A DNA stretch of 64,000 nucleotides from G965216745 sp965216745 (GTDB taxonomy: Bacteria > Pseudomonadota > Alphaproteobacteria > Rickettsiales > Anaplasmataceae): assembly GCA_965216745.1 (NCBI GenBank), contig OZ244191.1, forward strand, positions 124,001 through 188,000, written 5' to 3'. The notes beneath the pieces were generated by a model. That model had not been told where the DNA came from and made no database searches. It saw nothing but the letters and a program-made list of their open reading frames with translations. Positions 1-9,394 of this stretch are shown piece after piece; the first letter of the stretch is position 1, and every line of letters begins with the position of its first letter. The position numbers and the translations under genes are program-made.

Positions 1-1775
1 TCTCCTTGTTGAAGACCGAGCTTGGCAAGCATACCTTTGATTTTAGAAGAACCGAAAATTCTCAGAAGATCATCGTCCAATGATAGAAAAAATTTAGATG
101 CCCCAGGATCACCTTGTCTTCCAGATCTACCCCTGAGCTGATTGTCTATTCTTCTGCTTTCATGACGTTCTGTGCCAATAACAAAAAGACCTCCGGCTTC
201 AGCAACCAATCTTCTGTTTTCTTCTATTTTCTCAACACTACCATCTTCTTCTGAGAGAGGGGTGCCTCCCAATTTAATATCTGTGCCCCTCCCGGCCATA
301 TTGGTGGCAATTGTTATGCTTCCCGGGGCTCCAGCCTGAGCTATAATAGAAGCTTCTTGGGCATGGTATCTGGCGTTGAGCACCCTATGCTTTAAACCTA
401 TTTTATTTAAAATAACAGATAATGTTTCTGATTTAGAAATACTTGTAGTACCAACAAGAACCGGTTGAGAATTTTCATTACAATTTTTTATCAACTCAAC
501 AATTGCTTTCGTTTTTTCTTCAAAAGTAGAATATATTTCATCATCGTAATCTTCCCTGCGAATAGGTAAATTTGTAGGAATTTGAACAACTTTCAAACCA
601 TAAATAGCAGAAAACTCACCAGATTCTGTTATTGCTGTGCCAGTCATTCCGCATAATTTATCATACATCCGGAATAAATTCTGAAATGTAATAGATGCAA
701 GGGTATGGTTCTCTTTATTTATCCTTACATCTTCTTTTGCTTCTAGAGCTTGATGGAGACCTTCAGAAAAACGTCTACCTTCCATTACCCTACCAGTAAA
801 TTCGTCAACTATAAGAACTTTAGAATCTTTGACTATATACTCTTTATCTAAAGAAAATAAAAAATGGGCTTTCAGGGATTGGTCAACACGACCAACTATA
901 TCAACGTTCTCAACATCATATAAAGTAGTATTTTCATTGATCAATCCATTTTCCAAAAGTAAAATCTCGAGTTTTTCAACTCCAGAATCAGTCAAAGAAA
1001 CGGATTTACTCTTCTCATCTATTTCAACATGCTCTTTCTTCAAACCAGAAACAATTCTATTTATATGCTTAAAGACACTGACATTTTCTTCCACTGCACC
1101 CGAAATTATTAGTGGAGTTCTAGCTTCATCGATCAAAATTGAATCAATTTCATCTATTATTGCATAAAAGAGGCCTCTTTGTACCAGCGAAGAATTATCC
1201 ATCCTCATGTTATCTCGCAAATAATCAAAACCCAACTCATTGTTGGTAACATAAGTTATGTCACAATCATAAGCCTTTTTACGGTCTGCGATATTTGTAT
1301 CTGAGGTAACACAACCAATCGTAAGACCTAAAAACTTATATACCTTGCCCATCCAAACGGAGTCACGCTTCGCAAGGTAATCATTCACTGTAACTACATG
1401 TACTCCTTTGCCGTACAGAGCATTAATATAGGCAGGTAGTGTTGCGACTAGAGTCTTACCTTCTCCGGTTTTCATTTCTACTATCATGCCTTTATGCATT
1501 GCAAGTCCACCCTGGATCTGCACCAAAAAATGCTCCATTTTCAATACTCTACTAGCAGCTTCTCTGACTAATGCAAAAGATAGGGCTATTAATTTATCAC
1601 TTTCACCATGGCTTTGAATCTCCAATCTAAGCTCTTCAGTCTTTTTAGGAAACTCATCATCAGACATGTTGCGAACTTGAGTACGAAAATCAATAGTTGT
1701 TTGGGTCAAAGTTGACATGCCAGACAAAATTCGTGAATTGAAAGATTTAAATAAGGAAGAAATGAGAGAAAACAC
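1..1775 (-). CDS. secA: Preprotein translocase ATPase SecA, C-terminal part outside window
   Basis: SecA is the cytoplasmic motor that drives unfolded preproteins through SecYEG. Translation shows Walker A (MKTGEGKT, at 1452-1475), the DEID Walker B followed by SILIDEARTPLIISG, the preprotein cross-linking region with YIVKDSKVLIVDEFTGR, and the NBD2 signatures TNMAGRGTDIKLGG and RGRSGRQGD. About 590 codons are present against a usual 850-900, so roughly the last third lies beyond position 1. An ATG exists at 1718, but the reading frame continues up to a GTG at 1775, and the added residues (VFSLISSLFKSFNSRILSG) match the normal SecA N-terminus, so I prefer the GTG. The 206 bp to the divergent dipeptidase-like gene should hold both promoters. 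Confidence 0.97.
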   Translation of the reverse strand, partial: MFSLISSLFKSFNSRILSGMSTLTQTTIDFRTQVRNMSDDEFPKKTEELRLEIQSHGESDKLIALSFALVREAASRVLKMEHFLVQIQGGLAMHKGMIVEMKTGEGKTLVATLPAYINALYGKGVHVVTVNDYLAKRDSVWMGKVYKFLGLTIGCVTSDTNIADRKKAYDCDITYVTNNELGFDYLRDNMRMDNSSLVQRGLFYAIIDEIDSILIDEARTPLIISGAVEENVSVFKHINRIVSGLKKEHVEIDEKSKSVSLTDSGVEKLEILLLENGLINENTTLYDVENVDIVGRVDQSLKAHFLFSLDKEYIVKDSKVLIVDEFTGRVMEGRRFSEGLHQALEAKEDVRINKENHTLASITFQNLFRMYDKLCGMTGTAITESGEFSAIYGLKVVQIPTNLPIRREDYDDEIYSTFEEKTKAIVELIKNCNENSQPVLVGTTSISKSETLSVILNKIGLKHRVLNARYHAQEASIIAQAGAPGSITIATNMAGRGTDIKLGGTPLSEEDGSVEKIEENRRLVAEAGGLFVIGTERHESRRIDNQLRGRSGRQGDPGASKFFLSLDDDLLRIFGSSKIKGMLAKLGLQQG

Positions 1776-1981
1776 CTTTCGAAAATAACAAAATAATTCT
1801 ATTTATGCAAGTTATGATCTATCAAATAAATCAAAAATGAATTGGAAAAAGCATTACGCCTAAAAAAGAAAATTTATCGCAACACAAACATATATAATAT
1901 AATGTTAAAAATACTTTAATATGATTAGCAACTATGCCATAATGCGTATACATCGTTGTAGGCAAGACATATAACTTAGAA

Positions 1982-2488
1982 ATGACATTAATTAAAATAG
2001 AAGAATCAGCAAAAATAGCTTTATGCCCAAAGGACAATCCTTTTCTTAAATCAGGTGATTTTTATTTACATAAAACCACTTTTGAAGCACTAAATATGGC
2101 AATGAGAATATCTAAAGAAATGGGTTATAAAATACAGTTACATGGAGCTCTAAGATCTGAGGAAGAACAAAGAAAATTGTGGACCACGATTAAAGATAGT
2201 AGATATGTTGTCAATCCAGAAAGCCCAAAAGGAGCTTCTCATTGCCATGGAATGGGAGTAGACGTATCTTTGATTGAAATCAAATCCAATAAGAACTTGA
2301 ATTTTGGATCTGAAGTGTATAACTTTAGCGAAGTATCCGATATTACATCACAAACAATAATGCCAAGCTGTATTATGAATAGAATGCTTTTATGGGGTAT
2401 AATGAGCACTGCTGGATTTGTAATTGACACAATGACATGGTGGGGATTCAAAATTGCAAACCAGAACAAAGATACTATCAATATATAA
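1982..2488 (+). CDS. D-Ala-D-Ala dipeptidase (VanX/peptidase M15D) homologue with degenerate active site
   Basis: The family hydrolyses D-Ala-D-Ala using one zinc held by two His and one Asp, with a catalytic Glu. The 168-residue product has the substrate-side LRSxxEQRxLW block (residues 57-67) and the first zinc motif H87-C-H-G-M-G-V-D94, matching HxxGxxxD. The second motif, normally E-W-W-H, reads T152-W-W-G155, so both the catalytic Glu and the third zinc ligand appear lost while the Trp pair remains. No signal peptide is visible. Length is near the family's short end (about 180-200). It is either an inactive homologue with another role or a gene in early decay; the frame itself is intact. 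birA follows after 23 bp. Confidence 0.75.
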   Translation: MTLIKIEESAKIALCPKDNPFLKSGDFYLHKTTFEALNMAMRISKEMGYKIQLHGALRSEEEQRKLWTTIKDSRYVVNPESPKGASHCHGMGVDVSLIEIKSNKNLNFGSEVYNFSEVSDITSQTIMPSCIMNRMLLWGIMSTAGFVIDTMTWWGFKIANQNKDTINI

Positions 2489-2511
2489 CTTGCTGCTGTA
2501 TAATATAAAAC

Positions 2512-3183
2512 ATGCACCAACTGGCAAAAGGTTATTCAATATACAATTATGAAAAAGTAACAAGCACACTTGATTTAGCACGTAAAATATCCCATAAACA
2601 TGATGGAATGGTTATAAAAGCAATAGAACAAACCAATGGAATTGGAAAAAGCCGAAACGTTTGGGCTTCTCCTTACGGTAATCTCTATATTACAATAATT
2701 ATAGAGACCCAGACCCCAGTTCATTTTGTGTTTTTAACAACTGTTGCAATTGGAGCTATTTTGGAATTACAAAACATCAAATATAAATGGCCAAATGATA
2801 TATTAATAGATCAAAAAAAAATCGCAGGAATATTAATACAAAATGTTCCTGGATATACTCTAATCGGAGTTGGTCTTAACATATCTAAGGCTCCAATAGA
2901 AGGCTCAACTTGCCTGCTTGAGCATAGACCAAAAATAGACTTTCCAGAAATACAACTTATAAATAGTTTCTCGCGCTATAGGCAAGAAATGGGGCTATAT
3001 GGCTTTAATTACATAAAGCAAATCTGGATGAAAAATGCTCTAACAGGGAATATCAAAATAAAATCACAAAATAAATTTCATCAAGGAAACTTCCACTCCA
3101 TAGATGACATTGGTCAATTAGTAATAATAGACTCCCAAGGAGAAAAATTAAAATTTGACTCTGGGGAAGTATTTAATGAATAA
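2512..3183 (+). CDS. birA: Biotin--[acetyl-CoA carboxylase] ligase, short form
   Basis: Biotin protein ligase activates biotin with ATP and attaches it to the biotin carboxyl carrier protein. The 223-residue product is a class I enzyme without the N-terminal DNA-binding domain. It has the WASPYGNLY segment (residues 51-59), KWPND (92-96) and KIAGILI (103-109). The biotinyl-AMP loop, usually GRGRRG, reads G43-I-G-K-S-R-N49, so it is unusually degenerate. The C-terminal part ends in a small beta domain. The ATG at 2512 gives a normal N-terminus. Its stop codon overlaps the next tiny gene, so the two are probably translationally coupled. Confidence 0.88.
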   Translation: MHQLAKGYSIYNYEKVTSTLDLARKISHKHDGMVIKAIEQTNGIGKSRNVWASPYGNLYITIIIETQTPVHFVFLTTVAIGAILELQNIKYKWPNDILIDQKKIAGILIQNVPGYTLIGVGLNISKAPIEGSTCLLEHRPKIDFPEIQLINSFSRYRQEMGLYGFNYIKQIWMKNALTGNIKIKSQNKFHQGNFHSIDDIGQLVIIDSQGEKLKFDSGEVFNE

Positions 3184-3259
3184 TTATATATTAGCGGCAT
3201 ACGTTATACATGCAATTGGTCTAATTATATTACTAATAACAACCATAAAAAACGATTAA
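3176..3259 (+). CDS. ccmD: CcmD-like heme exporter subunit, 27 residues
   Basis: The ATG at 3176 overlaps the end of birA and opens a 27-codon frame. The product starts MNNYILAAYVIHAIGLIILL and ends TTIKND. It has a single membrane helix with the A-Y-x(4)-G-L pattern typical of CcmD, the small membrane protein of the CcmABC heme exporter in system I cytochrome c maturation. Many alphaproteobacterial CcmD proteins are only 40-60 residues, so this is very short. The call rests on pattern, overlap with birA and an intact frame; the gene could also be an unrelated micro-membrane protein. pepP ends one base away on the other strand. Confidence 0.5.
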   Translation: MNNYILAAYVIHAIGLIILLITTIKND

Positions 3260-4852
3260 TCAAATACAAAGAATATTATCACTATACCAAGAGCATACAT
3301 CTGGGCTCAACTTTTTAGACAAGCAGTTATATACTAACAAATTATAATCTGATAACCAAGATTTTTCTCTGTCATCTAGCATGTCTAGCAAGATAGCATC
3401 ACAATTAATAGGAACCATAGTTAAAGGCTTGAAAGACAAAAAGCCATCTCCATTATTCACCACATACATCAAATTCTCTATTCTTATTCCATAAAAGTCA
3501 TCTTTGTAAAAACCTGGCTCATTTGAAATAATCATTCCTTCTTTCAATGGCAAGGAGGAACTCATACTATGTGGACCTTCGTGCACACTAAGACAATTAC
3601 CAACTCCATGTCCTGTAGAGTGATCATAATTCAACCCAGACCTCCACAGATAAATTCTAGCCAACACATCAAGAGAATTACCAGAAGTTCCTTCAGGAAA
3701 TAAAGCGGTTGCTAAATTTATATGACCTTTAAGAACCAAAGTGTAATTTCTTTTTTGTTCATTAGTTATTTGACCAATCGGGATAGTTCTAGTGACATCT
3801 GTTGTACCTCCAAAATAATGACCCCCAGAATCAATCAAATAAAAATTATTACCTTCTATTTTTTCTTTTGTATTTTTAGTGTAATGAACAATAGAAGCAT
3901 TTGGACCAAAAGCAGAAATTGCATGAAAACTTTCTTGATAGAACAATTTAGATTCCTTCCTATAAGATAAAAGTTGTTGATGAGCAGAATATTCTGTAAA
4001 TTCATTGTAGTAAAGCCAATGCATGAACTTTGTCAAAGCCGCTCCGTCTTCCAAATGAGCATTAATAAAACCTTCAATCTCATCAGGAGACTTGATGGAT
4101 TTCAAATATTCAATAGAACTCTTAGTTTCATTGTCTTGATTAATATATTTTTTAAAACAACATGACGTTATATCTGGATCAAAAGTTATATCCTCATTTG
4201 AAGAAAGATGCTCTGATAAATCATCAATAGAATGAAATCGTACGTGGTTAAGATCAGTAAAATCATTAAGATCAAAATCAAGATCAGTAAAACATTCTAA
4301 AAATGCAGAAGGATGTAAAATAGCATAACACTCAGGAATAATTGGGATATATGAATTCTCAATATTTCTCACATTTATCAACCAAGCCACTGAAATGGGA
4401 CATGCAACAAAAAAAGGCTTATCCATTGCAGCAGATTTACACTTTTCCAAACTAGTTGCACCACAATTATAATCAATAATTTTATAATTATGTTCTGTAA
4501 TCCATGAACCAAAAAAAAGCTCCAAATCACTTTGAGACAAAGGTATCATTTTACTTTTATATTCATTTATCTCACTTATGAAGTATGATTTCGGATCATA
4601 ATGAATCTCTATCCCCTTTATATCTCTAGGATGAAACTGGGATATATTGTAAATAGAATAATCTTCATTCAATTCAGTTTTGGCCTGAGAAAGATATCTT
4701 GAATCTGTATAAAACTTTAGTTCAGAATCAGTTATTAATAAAACGCCATAAGAACCTGTAAAACCCGTGAAATCATAAAATAGAGAAACTCCAGAAATAA
4801 TGTGAAAATAGCTTGTTTTAATCAAAATAGATTTTATGGATTTTTGCAGCAT
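3260..4852 (-). CDS. pepP: Xaa-Pro aminopeptidase (peptidase M24B)
   Basis: Cytoplasmic metallopeptidase that removes N-terminal residues preceding proline. The C-terminal pita-bread domain is complete: DSGGHYFGGTTDVTRT carries the two metal-binding Asp residues, GHGVGNCLSVHEGPH carries the His ligand and active-site His, and NEPGFY and GIRIEN supply the Glu ligands. The N-terminal two creatinase-like domains are also present, as in the long (about 590 residue) eukaryote/alphaproteobacterial type. I start at the ATG at 4852, which has an AGG seven bases upstream and lies clear of nuoN; ATG 4885 or a longer start at 4939 would overlap nuoN. It is probably the last gene of the nuoM-nuoN transcript. 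Confidence 0.93.
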   Translation of the reverse strand: MLQKSIKSILIKTSYFHIISGVSLFYDFTGFTGSYGVLLITDSELKFYTDSRYLSQAKTELNEDYSIYNISQFHPRDIKGIEIHYDPKSYFISEINEYKSKMIPLSQSDLELFFGSWITEHNYKIIDYNCGATSLEKCKSAAMDKPFFVACPISVAWLINVRNIENSYIPIIPECYAILHPSAFLECFTDLDFDLNDFTDLNHVRFHSIDDLSEHLSSNEDITFDPDITSCCFKKYINQDNETKSSIEYLKSIKSPDEIEGFINAHLEDGAALTKFMHWLYYNEFTEYSAHQQLLSYRKESKLFYQESFHAISAFGPNASIVHYTKNTKEKIEGNNFYLIDSGGHYFGGTTDVTRTIPIGQITNEQKRNYTLVLKGHINLATALFPEGTSGNSLDVLARIYLWRSGLNYDHSTGHGVGNCLSVHEGPHSMSSSLPLKEGMIISNEPGFYKDDFYGIRIENLMYVVNNGDGFLSFKPLTMVPINCDAILLDMLDDREKSWLSDYNLLVYNCLSKKLSPDVCSWYSDNILCI

Positions 4853-4872
4853 TTTATGCCTAAGATTTTTAA

Positions 4873-6291
4873 TCAAAAATTGCATAATGATTTTATAAAT
4901 AAGTAAGCAGGAAAGGAAAACAAAACACCAAGCAAACAAGCAACATATGTAAAAGTTAGCACTGGTGAAGATTTTAACGAAACAACGTTGTCACTAGAAT
5001 CACAAAAATACATTTTCCGAATAATATTTAAATAATAAAAAACTGAAACAGCACTGCTTAATATCATAAAGCCCAGTATAATATAATTTTCAGAGTAGAC
5101 AAAATCAGAAAGAACAAACAATTTAGCAAAAAAACCAGCAAACGGAGGTATGCCAGCCATAGAAAGAAGGAAAATTGTTAAAAAGAAAGAGTGAATTGGA
5201 TATTTCGAGCTTAAACCAGCAAAATCTTCTAAATTCATATCTTTAGAACGTAAAATAAAAGCAAACACACCAACAGTAGCGATTATATAAGATATAATGT
5301 AAAAAAGAGAATAAGACAATGATGAAAGATCATTGAAAAAGATTCCTGAACACACATAAGCAATGTTTCCTACAGAGCTATAACCAAGCATACGCCTGAA
5401 ATTGGTTTGTCGTATTGCGCAAAGAGCTGAAACCCATACGGACAAAGGTATAATAAAAACAAACACTTTATCTAAAGGCAGGTTATAAAAAAATTGCTGC
5501 GCTAAATATACAATTGTAACAGCAACAGAAAACTTAGGAATAATAGCAAGGAAAGCAGCAACGAAGGGTGAAGATCCTTGATATACATCTGGGACCCATA
5601 CATGGAAAGGGGCTATGCCAATTTTGGCACAAAGACCTATTAGCAGAAAAACCAAGCCCATGAAAAACAATTCATCTTGACCATTTGGTATAACAAAGCT
5701 AATTGTTCCGTTTATTCCGTAAATAATAGAAATTCCGTATAACATAATACAAGAAGCCACCGAACCAAATATAAAATACTTTATAGAAGCTTCAGCATTA
5801 TAAGAATTATTAGATTTATCTAAATTCATTGCCACTAAAACATATCCTGGAATACTGAGTATTTCGATAGAAAGGTACAAAGAGATGAAGTTATATGAGA
5901 TTAGCATCAATGATCCACCGAGAATAGAAAAAATCATCAGTGATGTGACTTCCTTAGAACAAGATTTTTCATGCAAGGCGAGCAAAGAGAATATGATACA
6001 AACAATGAAAAATGACAAGTTTAAAATCAATGATACAAAAGAAAAAGATATAAAGGATTGTAAAAATGGTGACTGTAATGATTGATAAAAATCAAAATTG
6101 CAAAATTCACAAACTTCGATCTGGGTAAGATCACATAAACATGGGAGAAAAGTAAAATTCAGAAATAGAAATGTAGATACAACTATCACCACAGGCAAGA
6201 AAAATCTTCTAGGCTTGATAAACAGCGCTAATAAACCCGAAAAAATCAAAAATATTTGAGGGGTTAAAAATATTAAATCATGAAATCTCAT
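4873..6291 (-). CDS. nuoN: NADH-quinone oxidoreductase subunit N
   Basis: One of the three antiporter-like proton-pumping membrane subunits of complex I. The 472-residue product is hydrophobic throughout, with about 14 predicted membrane helices. It has the helix-5 Glu in YLSIEILSIPGYVLVAMN and the conserved PFHVWVPDVYQGSSPFVAAF segment, which carries the His/Trp/Pro signature of the pump channel. Its ATG overlaps the nuoM stop by four bases, so the two are coupled. Unlike most bacteria, nuoL is not directly upstream, and the rest of the nuo operon is outside the window. Confidence 0.96.
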   Translation of the reverse strand: MRFHDLIFLTPQIFLIFSGLLALFIKPRRFFLPVVIVVSTFLFLNFTFLPCLCDLTQIEVCEFCNFDFYQSLQSPFLQSFISFSFVSLILNLSFFIVCIIFSLLALHEKSCSKEVTSLMIFSILGGSLMLISYNFISLYLSIEILSIPGYVLVAMNLDKSNNSYNAEASIKYFIFGSVASCIMLYGISIIYGINGTISFVIPNGQDELFFMGLVFLLIGLCAKIGIAPFHVWVPDVYQGSSPFVAAFLAIIPKFSVAVTIVYLAQQFFYNLPLDKVFVFIIPLSVWVSALCAIRQTNFRRMLGYSSVGNIAYVCSGIFFNDLSSLSYSLFYIISYIIATVGVFAFILRSKDMNLEDFAGLSSKYPIHSFFLTIFLLSMAGIPPFAGFFAKLFVLSDFVYSENYIILGFMILSSAVSVFYYLNIIRKMYFCDSSDNVVSLKSSPVLTFTYVACLLGVLFSFPAYLFIKSLCNF

Positions 6292-7877
6292 ATACCAAAT
6301 ACCAAATCTAGATAAGGACTAACCAAGGTTATAAGCATATTAGGGTATATACCCAACAGCAAAACTAAAACAAGTATGGGAAGCAAGGTAATAAATTCAA
6401 TCAAATTAATATCGGATGATTCCAAGCTAGCAACCATAACAGATTCATCGCCCCAAATGGTATCTTTGCAAAGACGCAACATATAAGCAGCTCCTAGTAT
6501 TATGCCTGAAGATAAAAAACAGGCCAACATTGGGCTAAAATGAAATGTACCGAGAATAGACATGAATTCTCCAACAAATCCTGATGTGGCAGGCACTCCA
6601 GCAGAAGCAAAGGAAAGAAAAACAAAAACAAAAGAATACAAAGGGAATCTAGAAGCAAGCCCAGAATATTCTTTGATGCTCATGGTTTTGGTTCTACTAT
6701 AAATATAAGCAACACATAAAAATAAACCTGATGATATAAAACCATGGCTTATCATTTGGAATATGGCACCATTTATTCCTTCAGGAGTCATAGAAAATAT
6801 TCCGGCAGTTACAAAACCCATGTGCGCAACAGAAGAATACGCAATTAGTTTCTTCATATTGTCTTGAGCGAAGGCAACAAAAGAAGCGTAAATAACAGAT
6901 ATAACACTTAAAACTATCACATAAGGCGCAAAAAAATTACTAGCATTAGGGAAAAGGGGCAAAGACAATTTGAGCAATCCATATGCTCCCATTTTTATTA
7001 AAATTCCAGCAAGAACAACTGAACCAGAAGTAGGAGCCTGAACGTGTGCATCAGGAAGCCAGGTATGTAATGGCCATATAGGTATTTTGACAGCAAATGC
7101 AATAAAAAATGCAATCCAAAGAGCATATTCATATCTTGAATCAGGAAGCAAATAAGACAAAGCATTTATATTAGACTGCCCATACCAAGATAAAATACAT
7201 ATTATTGCGAAAAAAAATGGCACAGATCCGGCAAATGTATATAAAAACATTTTAAATGCAGCATATACTTTGTTTTCTCCTCCCCAACGCCCAATTATAA
7301 AAAAAACTGGAATCAAAGACATTTCGAAAAATAAATAAAATGTAAGAAGCTGATCAGATAAAAAGAAGCACAACAATAGTCCTTCCAACACAAGAAACAA
7401 AGACGAAAAATTAACATCATTATTCCAACCAGCAAGTATACATATAGGGATAAGGGATGTGGTCATCAATAAAAAAGGTATCGATAAGCTATCAAAATAT
7501 TGATGGGACTCAACAAAAAATTGAAAATAGAACAGGAAACAAGACTGAAACAGTATCAACAAAGAATTTAACAAGACAAATTTCTTATCTAAGAAGAAAC
7601 CTGCAGTGGCAGCAAGAAACAAATTCAATAACACAAAATTAACAGGACCAACCTCTCTTGAAAGCAGAAGAAACATAGAAAGAGACAGTATTATAGATCC
7701 TTTATAAGCGAATAAAGATCTGTTTTTCAAAACAGATCTAAAGAAAAAGCATAAAACAAACAGAGAAAAACTAGAGCCCAATATGGTATAATGAGCTGAA
7801 AATTCATTTTCAACGCTATAAACATCAAAAAAACAATAAGCAGTTATGCAAGAATATATGAAAAGCAATAAAGCCAA
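6288..7877 (-). CDS. nuoM: NADH-quinone oxidoreductase subunit M
   Basis: Proton-pumping antiporter-like subunit of complex I in the inner membrane. The 529-residue product has FYLFFEMSLIPVFFIIGRWGG with the essential helix-5 Glu, the PLHTWLPDAHVQAPTSGSVV segment, and the KLIAYSSVAHMGFV motif typical of NuoM. The start is a TTG at 7877. It is supported by an AGAGGT Shine-Dalgarno five bases upstream and an in-frame stop shortly before it. Transcription presumably starts in the 107-bp gap shared with divergent ruvB. Separation from nuoL is the odd feature. Confidence 0.96.
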   Translation of the reverse strand: MALLLFIYSCITAYCFFDVYSVENEFSAHYTILGSSFSLFVLCFFFRSVLKNRSLFAYKGSIILSLSMFLLLSREVGPVNFVLLNLFLAATAGFFLDKKFVLLNSLLILFQSCFLFYFQFFVESHQYFDSLSIPFLLMTTSLIPICILAGWNNDVNFSSLFLVLEGLLLCFFLSDQLLTFYLFFEMSLIPVFFIIGRWGGENKVYAAFKMFLYTFAGSVPFFFAIICILSWYGQSNINALSYLLPDSRYEYALWIAFFIAFAVKIPIWPLHTWLPDAHVQAPTSGSVVLAGILIKMGAYGLLKLSLPLFPNASNFFAPYVIVLSVISVIYASFVAFAQDNMKKLIAYSSVAHMGFVTAGIFSMTPEGINGAIFQMISHGFISSGLFLCVAYIYSRTKTMSIKEYSGLASRFPLYSFVFVFLSFASAGVPATSGFVGEFMSILGTFHFSPMLACFLSSGIILGAAYMLRLCKDTIWGDESVMVASLESSDINLIEFITLLPILVLVLLLGIYPNMLITLVSPYLDLVFGI

Positions 7878-7949
7878 AATTACCTCTACACGATACTAAT
7901 AAAACTAAACGCACAACGCAATAGAGATATAGATTTTATAGCAAATGTA

Positions 7950-7976
7950 TGGACAACATTTAGAATGCAGTATAAA
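7950..7976 (+). promoter_or_regulatory. Possible promoter of ruvB
   Basis: TGGACA at 7950-7955 is followed after 15 bp by TATAAA at 7971-7976. The GTG start of ruvB lies only eight bases beyond the -10 box, so the transcript would have almost no leader. The spacer is short, so this is tentative. Confidence 0.3.
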
Positions 7977-7984
7977 TAATATGT

Positions 7985-8962
7985 GTGGTAACTTCTCCTT
8001 TTTCATCTTTAGAAGATCCGGTCATACGACCTAAAAACATTTCGGAATTTACCGGGCAGGAAAATATAATCAAAAATTTATCAGTTTTTTTAAAAGCTGC
8101 AACACAAAGAGAAGAAGCTCTTGATCACGTTTTGCTTTATGGCCCCCCTGGACTGGGAAAAACTACTCTGGCACAAATAATTGCCAATGAAATGATGGTA
8201 AAATTCAAATCCACATCTGGCCCATTACTAACCAAATCAGCTGATATAGCTTCAATATTAACAAACATAAAAAAACATGAAGTACTATTCATAGATGAAA
8301 TTCATCGAATGAACACAAAAATAGAAGAAATATTATATCCAGCTATGGAGGATTACTGCTTAGACATTATAGTAGGTAATGGCCCTAGCGCTAGGACATT
8401 AAAAATTGATTTACCAAAATTTACATTGATAGGTGCCACCACAAGATACGGATTAATATCTAAGCCACTCAGAGATAGATTTGGCATCTCTTGTCGGTTG
8501 GGAGTATATTCAACTAACTCTTTATGCGAATTAATAGAAAGAGCCTCTATCTTGATGCAAATGAAATTTTCAGCAGACGCAATACAAGAAGTTGCCCAAC
8601 GCTCACGGGGCACTCCGAGAATTGCATTGAGATTAGTAAAGCGCATAAGAGATTTTGCTCAAATCTCTAAAATTGAAATAGCAGACAAAAAATTCACTTG
8701 CACGATCTTAGAAAAATTAGGATTAGATGATTTAGGGCTAAATCAATTAGATTATTTATATTTGAGATTTATCTGTAAAAATTATAATACATCTCCTGTG
8801 GGAATACAAACCATTGCTTCTGCACTTTCAGAAAAAAGAGATAGCATAGAGGAAACAATAGAACCATATTTAATGCAAATTGGTTTTTTGAATCGGAGTC
8901 CTCAAGGAAGACAACTTACATTAAAAGCCATAAAACATTTGCAGTTTAATACAAAATTATAA
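7985..8962 (+). CDS. ruvB: Holliday junction branch migration DNA helicase RuvB
   Basis: RuvB is the hexameric AAA+ motor that drives RuvA-bound Holliday junction migration. The 325-residue product shows Walker A GPPGLGKTT (about residues 50-58), Walker B LFIDEIHR, sensor 1 GATTRYGLIS, the arginine-finger region PLRDRFG and a C-terminal winged helix. The normal N-terminal DPVIRPKNISEFTGQ matches RPxxLxEFxGQ. A GTG start at 7985 gives the expected family N-terminus. ruvA and ruvC are not adjacent. Divergent from nuoM. Confidence 0.97.
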   Translation: MVTSPFSSLEDPVIRPKNISEFTGQENIIKNLSVFLKAATQREEALDHVLLYGPPGLGKTTLAQIIANEMMVKFKSTSGPLLTKSADIASILTNIKKHEVLFIDEIHRMNTKIEEILYPAMEDYCLDIIVGNGPSARTLKIDLPKFTLIGATTRYGLISKPLRDRFGISCRLGVYSTNSLCELIERASILMQMKFSADAIQEVAQRSRGTPRIALRLVKRIRDFAQISKIEIADKKFTCTILEKLGLDDLGLNQLDYLYLRFICKNYNTSPVGIQTIASALSEKRDSIEETIEPYLMQIGFLNRSPQGRQLTLKAIKHLQFNTKL

Positions 8963-9118
8963 ATTAAGGAATATTACTATAATTCGAGACTATTAAAGAT
9001 CTCAAAAAGGCGGAATTGGAGTAGATTCTGTCACACAATCTCATAAAAATCACATAACAATCTATACCAATTCCCAAATATTCTCTAAAAATTTCATCAA
9101 TAAAATTAAAGGAAAATC

Positions 9119-9394
9119 ATGGATAATGAAAAAGATAATACAATGGAGTCTAATATTCGGTCACTGTGGAGAGCTGTAATATTACAAGCAATCATCGATG
9201 CAACAGGAGATTACAAAAGAACAGAAAACAAGTTAGAAAAGGATAAAGCAAAAGCTTGGATAGAAGAGGAAGGAGAAGAATTTAAATTGGTGTGCGAATT
9301 AGCAGGATATAATCACAAATATGTAAAGAATAAAGCTCTGAAAACAATAAAAGAACATAAAAAGAAAAAGAAAAAAACCACCCCATCCTTGTGA
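9119..9394 (+). CDS. Small conserved-looking protein of unknown function
   Basis: Unrecognised 91-residue soluble protein. It has a GGA Shine-Dalgarno (AAAGGAAAATC) directly before the ATG. The pattern SLWRAVILQAIIDATG, then an acidic-basic helix, AKAWIEEEGEEFKLVCELAGYN and a lysine-rich tail resembles small alphaproteobacterial proteins of the form WRAV-x-QA ... A-x-AW(L/I) ... F-x-x-V-C-x-x-A-G, some of which occur in phage or regulatory settings; that is recollection of a pattern, not a database match. The last codons form one arm of the terminator for the opposite-strand gene. No function is assigned. Confidence 0.65.
   Translation: MDNEKDNTMESNIRSLWRAVILQAIIDATGDYKRTENKLEKDKAKAWIEEEGEEFKLVCELAGYNHKYVKNKALKTIKEHKKKKKKTTPSL

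Noticed and set aside
1831..2037. Minus-strand frame between secA and the dipeptidase homologue
   Set aside because: Overlaps the start of the dipeptidase-like gene. No ribosome-binding site and no domain; it covers the region where the divergent promoters should lie.
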